Below are positions 7,679 through 16,449 of a stretch of 57,043 nt of DNA, one piece after another (the first letter of the stretch is position 1; the number at the start of each line of letters is the position of its first letter). The stretch is from Porphyromonadaceae bacterium UBA7207 (lineage in GTDB: Bacteria; Bacteroidota; Bacteroidia; Bacteroidales; Muribaculaceae). A program made the position numbers and the translations under genes. The stretch is taken from NCBI GenBank assembly GCA_002490635.1, contig DKUJ01000020.1, positions 3,775-60,817 on the forward strand, given 5' to 3'. Below the pieces are notes generated by a model. It saw nothing but the letters and a program-made list of their open reading frames with translations, did not search any database and was not told where the DNA came from.

Positions 7679-8917
7679 CTAACGGGGCCTGTAGACCAGC
7701 GTAGCCATCGGCCCTGAGGCCATCGAAGCGGCTGCCTCGGCTATTTCGGCTGGGGTCTGCGCGAATTTCGCAGCCACGCATGCCTCCGGGTTCTCGCCGT
7801 GCATCACGGCCATGGCCCGTCGGAAGCCGGCTTCCTCCTTGTCCATGCCCTCGAAGCGGAATGTGGCCTCGAAGTTGTTGAGGGTGCGTTGCAGTTCCTC
7901 GGTGCTTATGTCGCCGGGGCTGGCCAGACGTTCGAATTCTTTGCGCATCATCGATTCCGCCAGCGCGATGTTCTCATCGGTAGCCTCGGCGCCGAGAGTG
8001 GCTGTCATAAGAAGCAGTCCCGGCTCTTCTGAGCCGATGATGGAGGCGTCGGCGGAGGCGAAGAGGCCCTGGCTTGGACCGTGGACGAGGTTGCGATAGC
8101 AGCGGCTCGACTTTCCGTAGCTGAGAATGTCGGTGATTGTATCCGCCGCATAGTAGGCTTTGCTGCCGTAGCCATCCATAGGGAGTGCCATTACAATACG
8201 GGCCTGCGGCACCGCGGCGCGCACCTCCTTGCGGACATCGGCTGTGGGGAAGCCCGGCTGTGGCAACTGTCGGGAGGCTATCTCCCGCCTGGGAATGTCG
8301 CCGAACCATAGCTGGGCCATCCCGGCGATTTTCTCGGCAGGGAACGGGCTTGTCACACTCAGCACGGCATTGTTGGGCGCGTAGTGGCTGTAGAACCAAT
8401 GACGGATATCGTCCAGTCTTGTGTTGAGTATATGTTCGGGTTCGAGTCCTATGGTAGGCCACGAGTACGGATGCCGGGCATCGTAGCACATGGCACGCAA
8501 ATGGTGCATAAGGTCGCCGTAAGGGCGGTTGAGGCACGTCTGTTTGAACTCTTCCACCACCACCGACCGCTGCACGTCGAGGGAACTTTCGCTGAAGTCG
8601 AGGGCGAGCATGCGGTCGCTTTCGAGATGAAAAGCCGTGGACAGATTGCACGCCGGGAGCACTTCATAGAAGTTGGTGAAGTCGGTGCTTGTCCATGCAT
8701 TGCTGTTGCCGCCGGCAGCTTCCAGTTCGGCGTCGAATTCGGCCACGTTGGCGCTGCCTCCGAACATCAGATGCTCGAACAGATGTGCGATGCCCGTGAG
8801 TTGCCGGTTTTCGTCGCGGCTGCCTACATTGTAAAGCACATTCACCACGGCCAAAGCCGAGCCGGGGCGGGTCGCGCACACGACCCGCAGGCCGTTGTCA
8901 AGTTCAAAAGTTTCCAA
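7679..8917 (-). CDS. M16 (pitrilysin-family) zinc peptidase, single-unit form
   Basis: A 412-residue protein with the inverted zinc motif HLFEH at residues 45-49 and the downstream acidic ligand in VVVEEF (E122/E123), the arrangement of active M16 peptidases. A second M16 domain, less conserved, covers about residues 170-400. No signal peptide is visible, so a cytoplasmic location is inferred. The only start consistent with the fold is TTG at 8917: an in-frame TAG lies five codons upstream (8930-8932) with no ATG or GTG between, and the conserved LDNGLRVV begins at residue 6. It lies 38 bases after the cyclophilin gene. Confidence 0.87.
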   Translation of the reverse strand: METFELDNGLRVVCATRPGSALAVVNVLYNVGSRDENRQLTGIAHLFEHLMFGGSANVAEFDAELEAAGGNSNAWTSTDFTNFYEVLPACNLSTAFHLESDRMLALDFSESSLDVQRSVVVEEFKQTCLNRPYGDLMHHLRAMCYDARHPYSWPTIGLEPEHILNTRLDDIRHWFYSHYAPNNAVLSVTSPFPAEKIAGMAQLWFGDIPRREIASRQLPQPGFPTADVRKEVRAAVPQARIVMALPMDGYGSKAYYAADTITDILSYGKSSRCYRNLVHGPSQGLFASADASIIGSEEPGLLLMTATLGAEATDENIALAESMMRKEFERLASPGDISTEELQRTLNNFEATFRFEGMDKEEAGFRRAMAVMHGENPEACVAAKFAQTPAEIAEAAASMASGPMATLVYRPR

Positions 8918-8955
8918 TACTTGTTTATTCTACGGACTACAGGCAGAGGACGGAA

Positions 8956-9843
8956 TCAGATGATTTCCATCTTTATTATCCGCACATCCTGGCGAGGACG
9001 GTCGGCAGCGCCGGTCTCGGTTGCCTCGATGCGCTCAACGGTGTCCATGCCTTCTATCACTTCGCCGAATACGGTGTACTGGCCATCGAGGTGCGGGGCA
9101 CCCCCGACAGTGGTATATGCCTGGCGCATTTCTTCGGTCAGAGGCGACGGCATTTCCTCGGCTGCGCGGCGTGCCTGGCTGATGAGTGAATCCTGAAGCT
9201 GTTGCAGGCCGGCACGGTTGCCGTTGCGCTGCATTTCAAGGATGTTGTCGCGGTTGGCGGTTACCAGGGTGTTGAAGTTGCTCTGCACCTGTGTGGCGCG
9301 CATGTTCTGCTCGATCTGGACCAGGCCTTCGGCAGTGTAGCGGTTGCCCGTGACAATGTAGAACTGCGAGCCGCTGCTTTGGCGCATGGGATTGACCATG
9401 TCGCCCTGGCGGGCGGCGGCAAGGGCGCCGCGTTTGTGGAAATATTTGGGATAAACTATTTCGGCATCGATTTTGTAGTCGGGCCCACCGCTTCCCAGGC
9501 GGGTGTCGTCACCGGCTGTGCGGGAATCGGGATCGCCGGCCTGAACCATGAAATCTTTAATCACACGGTGGAACAGGGTGCCGTCGTAGTAGTGGTCGCG
9601 CACGAGGCGCACGAAGTTGTCGCGGTGTTTGGGGGTGTCGCCGTAGAGCAGGAGAGTGATGTTGCCCATGGTGGTTTCCATGCGCACTTTCACCGAAGCG
9701 GTGTCTGGTTGGTTGTCGGTCATAGTTTTTGATTCGCTGTTGTTTTCGTTGGCGGTGTCTGCGGCGGAGGCGTTGCCGGTTCCGCAAGCGCAAAGGCAGA
9801 AGATAGCGAAGGCCATCATCGCCATTATGTAACGGATTTTCAT
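8956..9843 (-). CDS. Lipoprotein cyclophilin-type peptidyl-prolyl isomerase with an internal insertion
   Basis: Catalyses cis-trans isomerisation of prolyl bonds, here outside the cytoplasm. The 295-residue protein starts with a lipoprotein signal ending LCAC (lipidated C20), then a short acidic, serine-rich linker and a cyclophilin domain from about residue 51. Core motifs are FHRVIKDFMVQAGDP (91-105) and SSGSQFYI (156-163), with HLDGQYTVFG at about 251-260. Between SQFYIVTG and the HLDG strand sits a charged, probably helical insert of about 75 residues, absent from a ~165-residue minimal cyclophilin. The ATG at 9843 overlaps the stop of the upstream small gene (ATGA) and gives a proper signal peptide. 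Confidence 0.9.
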   Translation of the reverse strand: MKIRYIMAMMAFAIFCLCACGTGNASAADTANENNSESKTMTDNQPDTASVKVRMETTMGNITLLLYGDTPKHRDNFVRLVRDHYYDGTLFHRVIKDFMVQAGDPDSRTAGDDTRLGSGGPDYKIDAEIVYPKYFHKRGALAAARQGDMVNPMRQSSGSQFYIVTGNRYTAEGLVQIEQNMRATQVQSNFNTLVTANRDNILEMQRNGNRAGLQQLQDSLISQARRAAEEMPSPLTEEMRQAYTTVGGAPHLDGQYTVFGEVIEGMDTVERIEATETGAADRPRQDVRIIKMEII

Positions 9844-10220
9844 AGCGGCGAGGTGGGGCACAGGCGTTTGTAGAGGCGGCGGAAGTTGTCGTCGGACGCA
9901 CACAGCTGTTCGGCGCGCGACGCATAATCGGCTCCGTATAGTCCCGTAATAAGGTCGGGGAGGTAGTTGTGCTCGCGATCCTTGTCAATGGCGGCAGCCA
10001 CGAGGCGCCGGATTGCCGGGGCATAGCCTTCTGCGTCGATGGCATGCAGGTAGCGTGCCGCCGAGGCAAGGAACTGACCGGTGAGGTCAACGGTTATCAT
10101 GTTGTCGATCAGTTCGTCGATGTCGGATGGAGTGCTTTCTCCGATATGGTTGGCCAGAAATTCGTAGGTGAGCAGTCCGTCGGTGTCTTTTCGTAGGTTC
10201 TTAATCTGGTCTTCAGTCAT
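9840..10220 (-). CDS. Conserved-looking hypothetical protein, 126 residues
   Basis: Not recognised. It is a predicted soluble, largely alpha-helical protein, acidic in its first half (NHIGESTPSDIDELIDNM) with an Ala-rich middle and two cysteines near the C-terminus. It is clearly a gene by position: its ATG overlaps the helicase stop by 8 bases and its stop overlaps the cyclophilin start by 4, so translation of the three is coupled. No signal peptide or membrane segment. Any function shared with the helicase would be speculation. Confidence 0.75.
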   Translation of the reverse strand: MTEDQIKNLRKDTDGLLTYEFLANHIGESTPSDIDELIDNMITVDLTGQFLASAARYLHAIDAEGYAPAIRRLVAAAIDKDREHNYLPDLITGLYGADYASRAEQLCASDDNFRRLYKRLCPTSPL

Positions 10221-11604
10221 TTTGGGCGGATTTTTCGGGTTGTTTGCCGATGTTTTCCTTGTCGGCGGGCTTTCGACGGCGGAAGCGTCGTTTTCTGTTT
10301 CTGCTGTTGTCGGTCACGGGTGCATTCTCCCCGGTTCTTTCCCGGGTGGGTGCGGCTTGTGTTTCCGGTGGAGTGCCGGCGTCTTTGCTGTTTGCGGGTT
10401 TTCTGCCACCCGGTTTTCTCCGCCGGTCGGGCCGTTGCTTTTTCTCCGGTTCCTTGTCGGGGGCATTATCGGTGCGCCTCTTGGTGCTCAGCGGGTTTAG
10501 ATTAACCTTTTTCCCAAGGAATCGCTCTATCTCGGACCAGTGGCGTCGGTCGCGGTCGGCCACAAAGGTCACGGCGGCGCCTTCGGCTTCGGCACGGGCT
10601 GTGCGCCCGATGCGGTGCACGTAGTCTTCGGAGTCGTGGGGCACGTCGTAGTTCACCACCATGGTGATGTCGTCGATGTCGATGCCTCGTGCGACAATAT
10701 CGGTGGCTATCAGTATGTTGATTTTGCCGTTTTTGAAATTCAGCATCACTTCCTCGCGGCGGTCCTGGTCGAGGTCGGAGTGCATTTCGCCGATTTTGAA
10801 TCCCGAGCCCCTCAGCTCCCTTACCAGTTGTTTCACCTTAAGCTTGGACGATGCGAACACGATGGTTCGTGCCGCCTCCGGTGTTGTCAGCAACTTGCGC
10901 AGCAGCGAAGGCTTGCTGTCTTCGCTGCAATAAGCCACGCTCTGTGAAATCTTGTCGGCCGGCCGTGATACGGCAATCTTTATTTCTGCGGGGTCGTTGA
11001 GTATCGACGAGGCCAGCTGCTGTATTTTTGGCGGCATTGTGGCGGAGAAGAGCATCGTCTGGCGCTCGGCGGGCAGGCGACGCACAATCTGCATTATGTC
11101 GTCGAAAAATCCCATGTCGAGCATGCGGTCTGCTTCGTCGAGGATGAAGAACGACACCCGCGAAAGGTCGACATAGCCCATTTCGATGTGTGCGAGCAGG
11201 CGTCCGGGAGTGCATATCACAATGTCGGCTCCGAGTTTAAGACCGCGTTGCTGTCGGGCGAAGGTGGCGCCGTCGGTGCCGCCATAGATTGCAAGTGAGC
11301 TGACTCCGAGGAAGTAGCTGAAGCCTTCGAGCTGGCGGTCGATCTGCATGGCCAGTTCGCGGGTGGGAGCCATGACAATGCAGTTTATGGCATCTTCGGG
11401 AAAGTAGCCGTCGGCAAGACGGTCGAGCACCGGCAGCAGATAGGCCGCAGTTTTCCCGGTGCCTGTCTGTGCCACGGCAATAAGATCGCGGCCTTCAAGG
11501 GCCACAGGTATGGCTTGCTCCTGAATCGGCGTGCAGTCGCTGAAGCGCATGGCGTCGAGAGCGTCGAGCACGTCGTCGTGGAGGTCGTATTGGTCGAATC
11601 GCAT
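10213..11604 (-). CDS. rhlE: DEAD-box RNA helicase, RhlE-like
   Basis: ATP-dependent RNA helicase of 463 residues, probably acting in ribosome assembly or mRNA turnover. All family motifs are present: Q motif around 21-28, AQTGTGKT (45-52), PTRELA, TPGR, DEAD (156-159), SAT (187-189), ARGID and HRIGRTAR. After about residue 375 comes a ~90-residue tail rich in Lys, Arg and Pro with no fixed fold, the usual RNA-binding tail of RhlE-type helicases. It heads an operon with the 126-residue unknown and the cyclophilin, and has its own promoter box in the interval shared with gyrB. Confidence 0.93.
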   Translation of the reverse strand: MRFDQYDLHDDVLDALDAMRFSDCTPIQEQAIPVALEGRDLIAVAQTGTGKTAAYLLPVLDRLADGYFPEDAINCIVMAPTRELAMQIDRQLEGFSYFLGVSSLAIYGGTDGATFARQQRGLKLGADIVICTPGRLLAHIEMGYVDLSRVSFFILDEADRMLDMGFFDDIMQIVRRLPAERQTMLFSATMPPKIQQLASSILNDPAEIKIAVSRPADKISQSVAYCSEDSKPSLLRKLLTTPEAARTIVFASSKLKVKQLVRELRGSGFKIGEMHSDLDQDRREEVMLNFKNGKINILIATDIVARGIDIDDITMVVNYDVPHDSEDYVHRIGRTARAEAEGAAVTFVADRDRRHWSEIERFLGKKVNLNPLSTKRRTDNAPDKEPEKKQRPDRRRKPGGRKPANSKDAGTPPETQAAPTRERTGENAPVTDNSRNRKRRFRRRKPADKENIGKQPEKSAQND

Positions 11605-11627
11605 AATAGATTAAAGGCAATTTAGCG

Positions 11628-11635
11628 CAAAGATA
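11628..11635 (-). promoter_or_regulatory. -7 box of the rhlE operon promoter
   Basis: On the minus strand the eight bases read TATCTTTG, a perfect Bacteroidetes -7 box, about 24 bases from the helicase ATG at 11604. No convincing TTTG/TTG at the right distance was found upstream, so the -33 part is weak or absent. Confidence 0.6.
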
Positions 11636-11684
11636 GCAATTTTCGGTCAACCCGCCGCATCGCGGCAAGCTGGATTCCCGGGAA

Positions 11685-11712
11685 ACGTGCGCACATACGC
11701 ACGCGTGTGCGT
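11685..11712. repeat. 28-bp alternating purine-pyrimidine tract (potential Z-DNA) with internal palindrome
   Basis: Every base from 11685 to 11712 alternates purine and pyrimidine, almost all as CG, CA or GT steps. Its 3' half is a perfect palindrome, ACGCACGCGTGTGCGT (11697-11712), followed by a T-rich run. It lies between the divergent rhlE and gyrB promoters and ends 27 bases before the gyrB -33 element. It does not follow any gene, so it is not a normal terminator. Confidence 0.7.
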
Positions 11713-11738
11713 TTTTATTTTGTGTGGCATGTGAAAAT

Positions 11739-11770
11739 ATTGCCTGTTCGCCAAATATTAGCTAACTTTG
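11739..11770 (+). promoter_or_regulatory. gyrB promoter
   Basis: ATTG at 11739-11742 and TAACTTTG at 11763-11770, spacer 20 bp, match the Bacteroidetes consensus. The predicted start near 11777 gives a leader of about 38 bases to the ATG at 11815. Confidence 0.75.
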
Positions 11771-11814
11771 TGCTCCCTATCGGGCAAAACGTACCGAAAT
11801 TACAGCAACAAAAT

Positions 11815-13746
11815 ATGATAGACGAAAAAGAGGAATACAGCGCCAGTAACATTCAGGTGCTCGAAGGCCTTGAGGCCGTGCGCAAGCGCCCGGCGATGTA
11901 TATAGGCGACATATCCGAAAAAGGCCTGCACCATCTGGTGTACGAGGTCGTGGACAACTCCATCGATGAAGCCGTTGCCGGCTATGCCTCCCACATAGAA
12001 GTGACAATCAATACCGACAATTCCATAACCGTTGTCGACAACGGCCGCGGCATTCCCGTGGATATGCACGAGAAAGAGCACAAGAGCGCTCTCGAGGTTG
12101 TGCTCACCGTGCTTCATGCCGGCGGTAAATTCGACAAGGGCAGCTATAAGGTCAGCGGCGGCCTCCACGGTGTGGGCGTGAGCTGTGTGAACGCACTTTC
12201 AACATACCTGCGCGCCGAGGTCCGTCGCAACGGCAAGGTGTACGCTCAGGAGTATTCTTGCGGCAAGCCCACCACCGGCCTTGAAATTGTCGGTGAAAGC
12301 GATACCACCGGCACCACAGTGACTTTCAAGCCCGATGCCTCAATATTCACTGTCACTGTCTACGACTACTCGATTCTCGCCAACCGCCTGCGCGACCTGG
12401 CGTTCCTGAATTCGGGAATCACCCTCACACTCACCGACCTGCGGCAGGTGAACGCCCAGGGCGAGCCGCGCCGCGAGAGCTTCTACTCCAGCAAGGGCCT
12501 GCGCGAATTCGTGCAGTATATCGACTCCAACAAGGAGTCGCTCATCAACGATGTAATCGACCTCAATACCGAGCGTGGAGGCATACCCGTGGAAGTGGCT
12601 TTCACATACAACACCACCTCCAACGAGAATATCTATTCCTTCGTAAACAACATCAACACGATAGAGGGTGGCACACATCTGATGGGTTTCCGCCGTGCCC
12701 TCACTACAACGCTGAAGAAATACGCCGAGGACAACAACCTGCTCAAGAACGCAAAGGTGGAGATTTCCGGTGACGACTTCCGCGACGGCCTCACCGCGGT
12801 TATCTCCGTAAAGGTGATGGAACCCCAGTTCGAGGGGCAGACGAAGACAAAGCTCGGCAACAGCGAAGTCGCCGGCGCTGTATCCAGCGCGGTGAGCGAG
12901 GCTCTCGGATATTATCTGGAAGAACATCCTGCCGAGGCCAAGACCATTGTCGAGAAGGTTATTCTTGCCGCCCAGGCGCGCCATGCCGCCATGGACGCGC
13001 GCCAGAAAGTGTTGCGCAAGTCGCCTCTTGTCGGAGGCGGACTGCCCGGCAAACTCACCGACTGCTCCAGCCGTACCGCCGAGGACTGCGAGATATTCCT
13101 TGTCGAAGGTGACTCCGCGGGCGGAACCGCCAAACAGGCTCGCGACCGTCGTTTCCAGGCAATCCTTCCGTTGCGAGGCAAGATTCTCAACGTGGAGAAG
13201 GCGGCGGCTCACCGCATACTCGATTCCCAGGAAATCACCAACATGTTCCGTGCCCTGCGTGTAAGCATCGGCACCGACGACGACCCCAAGGCTCCCAACA
13301 TCTCCAAACTCGCATACCACAAGATAATCATCATGACCGATGCCGACGTCGATGGCGCGCACATCGCAACCCTGCTGATGACATTCTTCTTCCGCCGTAT
13401 GCGTCCCATTATCGAGAACGGATATCTCTACCTGGCCACGCCGCCGCTCTACAAGTGCCGGAACGGAAAGAACGAAGAGTATTGCTGGACCGACGCCCAG
13501 GTGCAGAACTTCATCGCCAGATTCGGCGAACGCACTTCCGTGCAGCGCTACAAAGGTCTTGGCGAGATGAGTGCCGAAGAGCTTCACGTTACCACCATGA
13601 GCCCCGAGCACCGTATCCTCAAGCAGGTGCGGATCAGCGATGCCGCCGAGGCCGACCGCATCTTCTCGATGCTAATGGGCGAGGATGTGGCTCCGCGCCG
13701 CGATTTCATCGAGGCCAACGCCACATACGCCAACATCGACGCTTAA
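11815..13746 (+). CDS. gyrB: DNA gyrase subunit B
   Basis: ATPase subunit of gyrase, which introduces negative supercoils together with GyrA. The 643-residue protein has a GHKL ATPase domain (E44/N47 region VVDNSIDEA, DNGRGIPV, GGLHGVGVS), a transducer domain to about 395, and a TOPRIM domain with LVEGDSAGG and the later DADVDGAHI metal site, ending in the usual C-terminal QRYKGLGEM region. The ATG at 11815 was chosen over an open upstream stretch, which overlaps the promoter. The C-terminus lacks the ~165-residue insert of proteobacterial GyrB, as expected for this phylum. gyrA is not in the window. Confidence 0.97.
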   Translation: MIDEKEEYSASNIQVLEGLEAVRKRPAMYIGDISEKGLHHLVYEVVDNSIDEAVAGYASHIEVTINTDNSITVVDNGRGIPVDMHEKEHKSALEVVLTVLHAGGKFDKGSYKVSGGLHGVGVSCVNALSTYLRAEVRRNGKVYAQEYSCGKPTTGLEIVGESDTTGTTVTFKPDASIFTVTVYDYSILANRLRDLAFLNSGITLTLTDLRQVNAQGEPRRESFYSSKGLREFVQYIDSNKESLINDVIDLNTERGGIPVEVAFTYNTTSNENIYSFVNNINTIEGGTHLMGFRRALTTTLKKYAEDNNLLKNAKVEISGDDFRDGLTAVISVKVMEPQFEGQTKTKLGNSEVAGAVSSAVSEALGYYLEEHPAEAKTIVEKVILAAQARHAAMDARQKVLRKSPLVGGGLPGKLTDCSSRTAEDCEIFLVEGDSAGGTAKQARDRRFQAILPLRGKILNVEKAAAHRILDSQEITNMFRALRVSIGTDDDPKAPNISKLAYHKIIIMTDADVDGAHIATLLMTFFFRRMRPIIENGYLYLATPPLYKCRNGKNEEYCWTDAQVQNFIARFGERTSVQRYKGLGEMSAEELHVTTMSPEHRILKQVRISDAAEADRIFSMLMGEDVAPRRDFIEANATYANIDA

Positions 13747-13826
13747 ACCATCCAGTACCGCACGCCAGCCGCACCACCGAACGAACTGCGCCCCGCAGCC
13801 GTTGTAAATGAAAAAAATAAAGCAAA

Positions 13827-16079
13827 ATGTCAAAGAAGAATAGAAAAGCACCCGGGGAGAAGCAGCTCCGACAACTGGTGGATACATATATAGCCGCACA
13901 GAAAAACGCCACCTATAATTACCGGCAGGTGTCGTTTGCCATCGGCACCGATACCCCTGCGTCTCAGAAAGCCGTGGCGATGTACCTGGCCGAGCTGGCC
14001 TTCGACGGTAAGATAATAGAAACCGCCCCCGGCAAATATAAGAGCCCCAACCGCTCTGTAGTGGCCGAGGGCACGTTCTCACGCCGTTCCAACGGCAAGA
14101 ACAGCGTTATTCTCGACGCTGCTCCAGGTAGCGAGCCCGAAGAGATATTCGTGGCCGAACGTAACAGCATGCATGCTCTCAACGGCGACCGTGTGCGCGT
14201 GGCAATCGCCGCGCGCGTGCGTGGTCACGAGCCGGAAGCCGAGGTAACGGATATCCTTGAAAAAAAGGATCAGGTGTTCATCGGCACTCTGAAAGTCGAC
14301 AGACGCATGTCGTGCCTGCTCACCGATTCCAAGTTCCTCGCCACCGATATCTACGTTCCACGTACAAAACTGCGTGGCGGAAAGAATGGCGACAAAGCCA
14401 TAGTGCGGATTACCGACTGGCCCGACGACGCCAACAACCCCACCGGTGAGGTGGTGGACATACTTGGCGCCGCCGGAGAAAACGACACCGAGCAGCATGC
14501 CATCCTGGCCGAATTCGGTCTGCCGTACCGCTATCCGGAATCTGTGGTTAAGGCTGCCGAGAAAATCGGCGACGGGATAACGCCAGAGGAGGTCGCCGCG
14601 CGTCGCGACATGCGCCAGGTGACAACATTCACCATCGACCCCCGCGATGCCAAGGACTTCGACGACGCTCTGAGCATCCGCCGGCTTTCGGACGGGAAAT
14701 GGGAGGTTGGCGTGCACATCGCCGACGTGACACACTACGTCCGTCCGGGTTCCATAATCGATCGCGAGGCCGAGGACCGCGCCACCAGTGTCTATCTTGT
14801 CGACCGCGTTGTGCCCATGCTTCCCGAGCGTCTCTGCAACGGCATATGCTCCCTGCGCCCCCACGAGGACAAACTGGCCTTCTCCACCATATTCACCATG
14901 GACGACAAAGGCAACGTTCTGGACAGTCTTATCTGTCGCACAGTGATTCGCAGCAACCGCCGTTTCACCTATGAGGAGGCACAGGAGATTATCGAAAGCG
15001 GCAAGGGCGAATATGCCGAAGAGATTCTCACCCTCGACCGCCTTGCCAAGATACTGCGCCACGACCGTTACGAAAACGGCTCCGTGGACTTCGACCGCGC
15101 CGAGGTGAAATTTGAGATTGACGAGAACGGCCACCCCGTGAGTGTGTTCTTCAAGGAAAGCAAGGATGCCAACAAGCTCATAGAGGAATTCATGCTTCTG
15201 GCAAACCGTACAGTGGCCGCTGCAATAGGTGCGGTGCCCAAGCGGAAGACTCCCAAGGCTTTCGTGTACCGTGTGCACGACCAGCCCGACGCCGAACGCC
15301 TGGCTAATCTTGCCGAGCTGTGCCGTACCTTTGGCTATAAGTTGCGGACAACCGGCACGCCTGCGGAAATCAATTCCTCACTCAACAGAATGCTTGCCGA
15401 CATAAAAGGTAAAGGTGAGGAAAACTTTCTGTCGACATTGGCGATACGCTCGATGGCCAAGGCGATATATTCAACCAAGAACATCGGCCACTACGGACTC
15501 GGTTTCGAGCATTACACGCACTTTACCTCACCGATCCGCCGCTACCCCGATATGATGGTGCACCGGCTGCTCGAGCGCTATCTCGAGGGAGGGCGTTCGG
15601 TGAACGCCGCAAAGCTCGAGGACGAGTGCAAGCATTCTTCGGAGATGGAACAGCGGGCGGCGAATGCCGAACGGGCCTCTATAAAATACAAGCAGGTGGA
15701 ATACATGGGCGAACGCCTTGGTGAGGTGTTCGCCGGCATGATTTCCGGTGTTACCGAGTGGGGACTTTATGTCGAGCTCGATGAGAACATGTGCGAAGGC
15801 CTTGTGCCAATGCGCGACCTCGCCGACGATTACTATGATTTCGATCCCAAGAACTACTGTCTGATAGGACGCCGAGCCGGACACCGCTACCGTCTGGGCG
15901 ACAAAGTGCAGGTGCAGGTGGCGCGTGCCGATCTGGCAAAGAAGCAGCTCGATTTTGTTCTTGTCGACGAAAAGAATCCGCCGCGCTCGCTCGACACACT
16001 CGGCCGCAAACCCAAAGGCCGCGCCGCTGCCGACAACAATGCCGTCGACCGCCGGCGCCGACGTAAAAACCGCCGCTGA
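13827..16079 (+). CDS. rnr: Ribonuclease R
   Basis: 3'-to-5' exoribonuclease of the RNase II/R family that degrades structured RNA. The 750-residue protein has an N-terminal winged-helix region and cold-shock OB folds (about 1-210), the RNB catalytic domain starting with TIDPRDAKDFDDA (269-281, carrying the metal-binding aspartates), and a C-terminal S1 domain (about 635-720) ending in a basic tail of Arg and Lys. Length and tail match RNase R rather than RNase II. It lies 80 bases after gyrB with an A-rich leader but no clear TAnnTTTG box, so read-through from gyrB is possible. Confidence 0.95.
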   Translation: MSKKNRKAPGEKQLRQLVDTYIAAQKNATYNYRQVSFAIGTDTPASQKAVAMYLAELAFDGKIIETAPGKYKSPNRSVVAEGTFSRRSNGKNSVILDAAPGSEPEEIFVAERNSMHALNGDRVRVAIAARVRGHEPEAEVTDILEKKDQVFIGTLKVDRRMSCLLTDSKFLATDIYVPRTKLRGGKNGDKAIVRITDWPDDANNPTGEVVDILGAAGENDTEQHAILAEFGLPYRYPESVVKAAEKIGDGITPEEVAARRDMRQVTTFTIDPRDAKDFDDALSIRRLSDGKWEVGVHIADVTHYVRPGSIIDREAEDRATSVYLVDRVVPMLPERLCNGICSLRPHEDKLAFSTIFTMDDKGNVLDSLICRTVIRSNRRFTYEEAQEIIESGKGEYAEEILTLDRLAKILRHDRYENGSVDFDRAEVKFEIDENGHPVSVFFKESKDANKLIEEFMLLANRTVAAAIGAVPKRKTPKAFVYRVHDQPDAERLANLAELCRTFGYKLRTTGTPAEINSSLNRMLADIKGKGEENFLSTLAIRSMAKAIYSTKNIGHYGLGFEHYTHFTSPIRRYPDMMVHRLLERYLEGGRSVNAAKLEDECKHSSEMEQRAANAERASIKYKQVEYMGERLGEVFAGMISGVTEWGLYVELDENMCEGLVPMRDLADDYYDFDPKNYCLIGRRAGHRYRLGDKVQVQVARADLAKKQLDFVLVDEKNPPRSLDTLGRKPKGRAAADNNAVDRRRRRKNRR

Positions 16080-16083
16080 AGCC

Positions 16084-16449
16084 ATGAACGGAAAGTATCA
16101 GAGTTCGATAGTGATTGATGGCCTGAGAATAATGGCCAGACACGGTGTGTGGCCTCAGGAAACAACTGTGGGAAACATGTTCGAGGTGTCTGTGAGACTC
16201 GACTTCGACGCTGCCGGAGCCATGATGGCCGATAATTTCGGTCTCACGGTGAGCTATGCCGAAGTGATAGAGCTTATCAAACAGGAAATGTCTGTTCCTT
16301 CCAAATTGCTCGAAAATGCGGTGCGCCGCATATGGATGGCTATAACCAGGAGATATCCTGAAGTTTCCGGCGGCGAGATTGCGCTTTACAAACTGCAACC
16401 TCCGGTATCGGCAGAATTGAAACGTGCCGGATTCGTGTACCGGTGGTAG
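16084..16449 (+). CDS. folB: Dihydroneopterin aldolase
   Basis: Folate synthesis enzyme that splits dihydroneopterin to 6-hydroxymethyl-dihydropterin and glycolaldehyde. The 121-residue protein has the family's HGVWPQE (residues 20-26, with the substrate-binding glutamate E26) and the catalytic lysine in LYKLQPPV (K103). It starts 4 bases after the rnr stop, and its own stop lies inside the putative start of the next gene. Length is typical. Confidence 0.92.
   Translation: MNGKYQSSIVIDGLRIMARHGVWPQETTVGNMFEVSVRLDFDAAGAMMADNFGLTVSYAEVIELIKQEMSVPSKLLENAVRRIWMAITRRYPEVSGGEIALYKLQPPVSAELKRAGFVYRW

Noticed and set aside
12340..13611. A 423-codon frame antisense to gyrB
   Set aside because: Low-complexity, Val/Gly/His-rich translation with no family features; gyrB on the other strand is certain.
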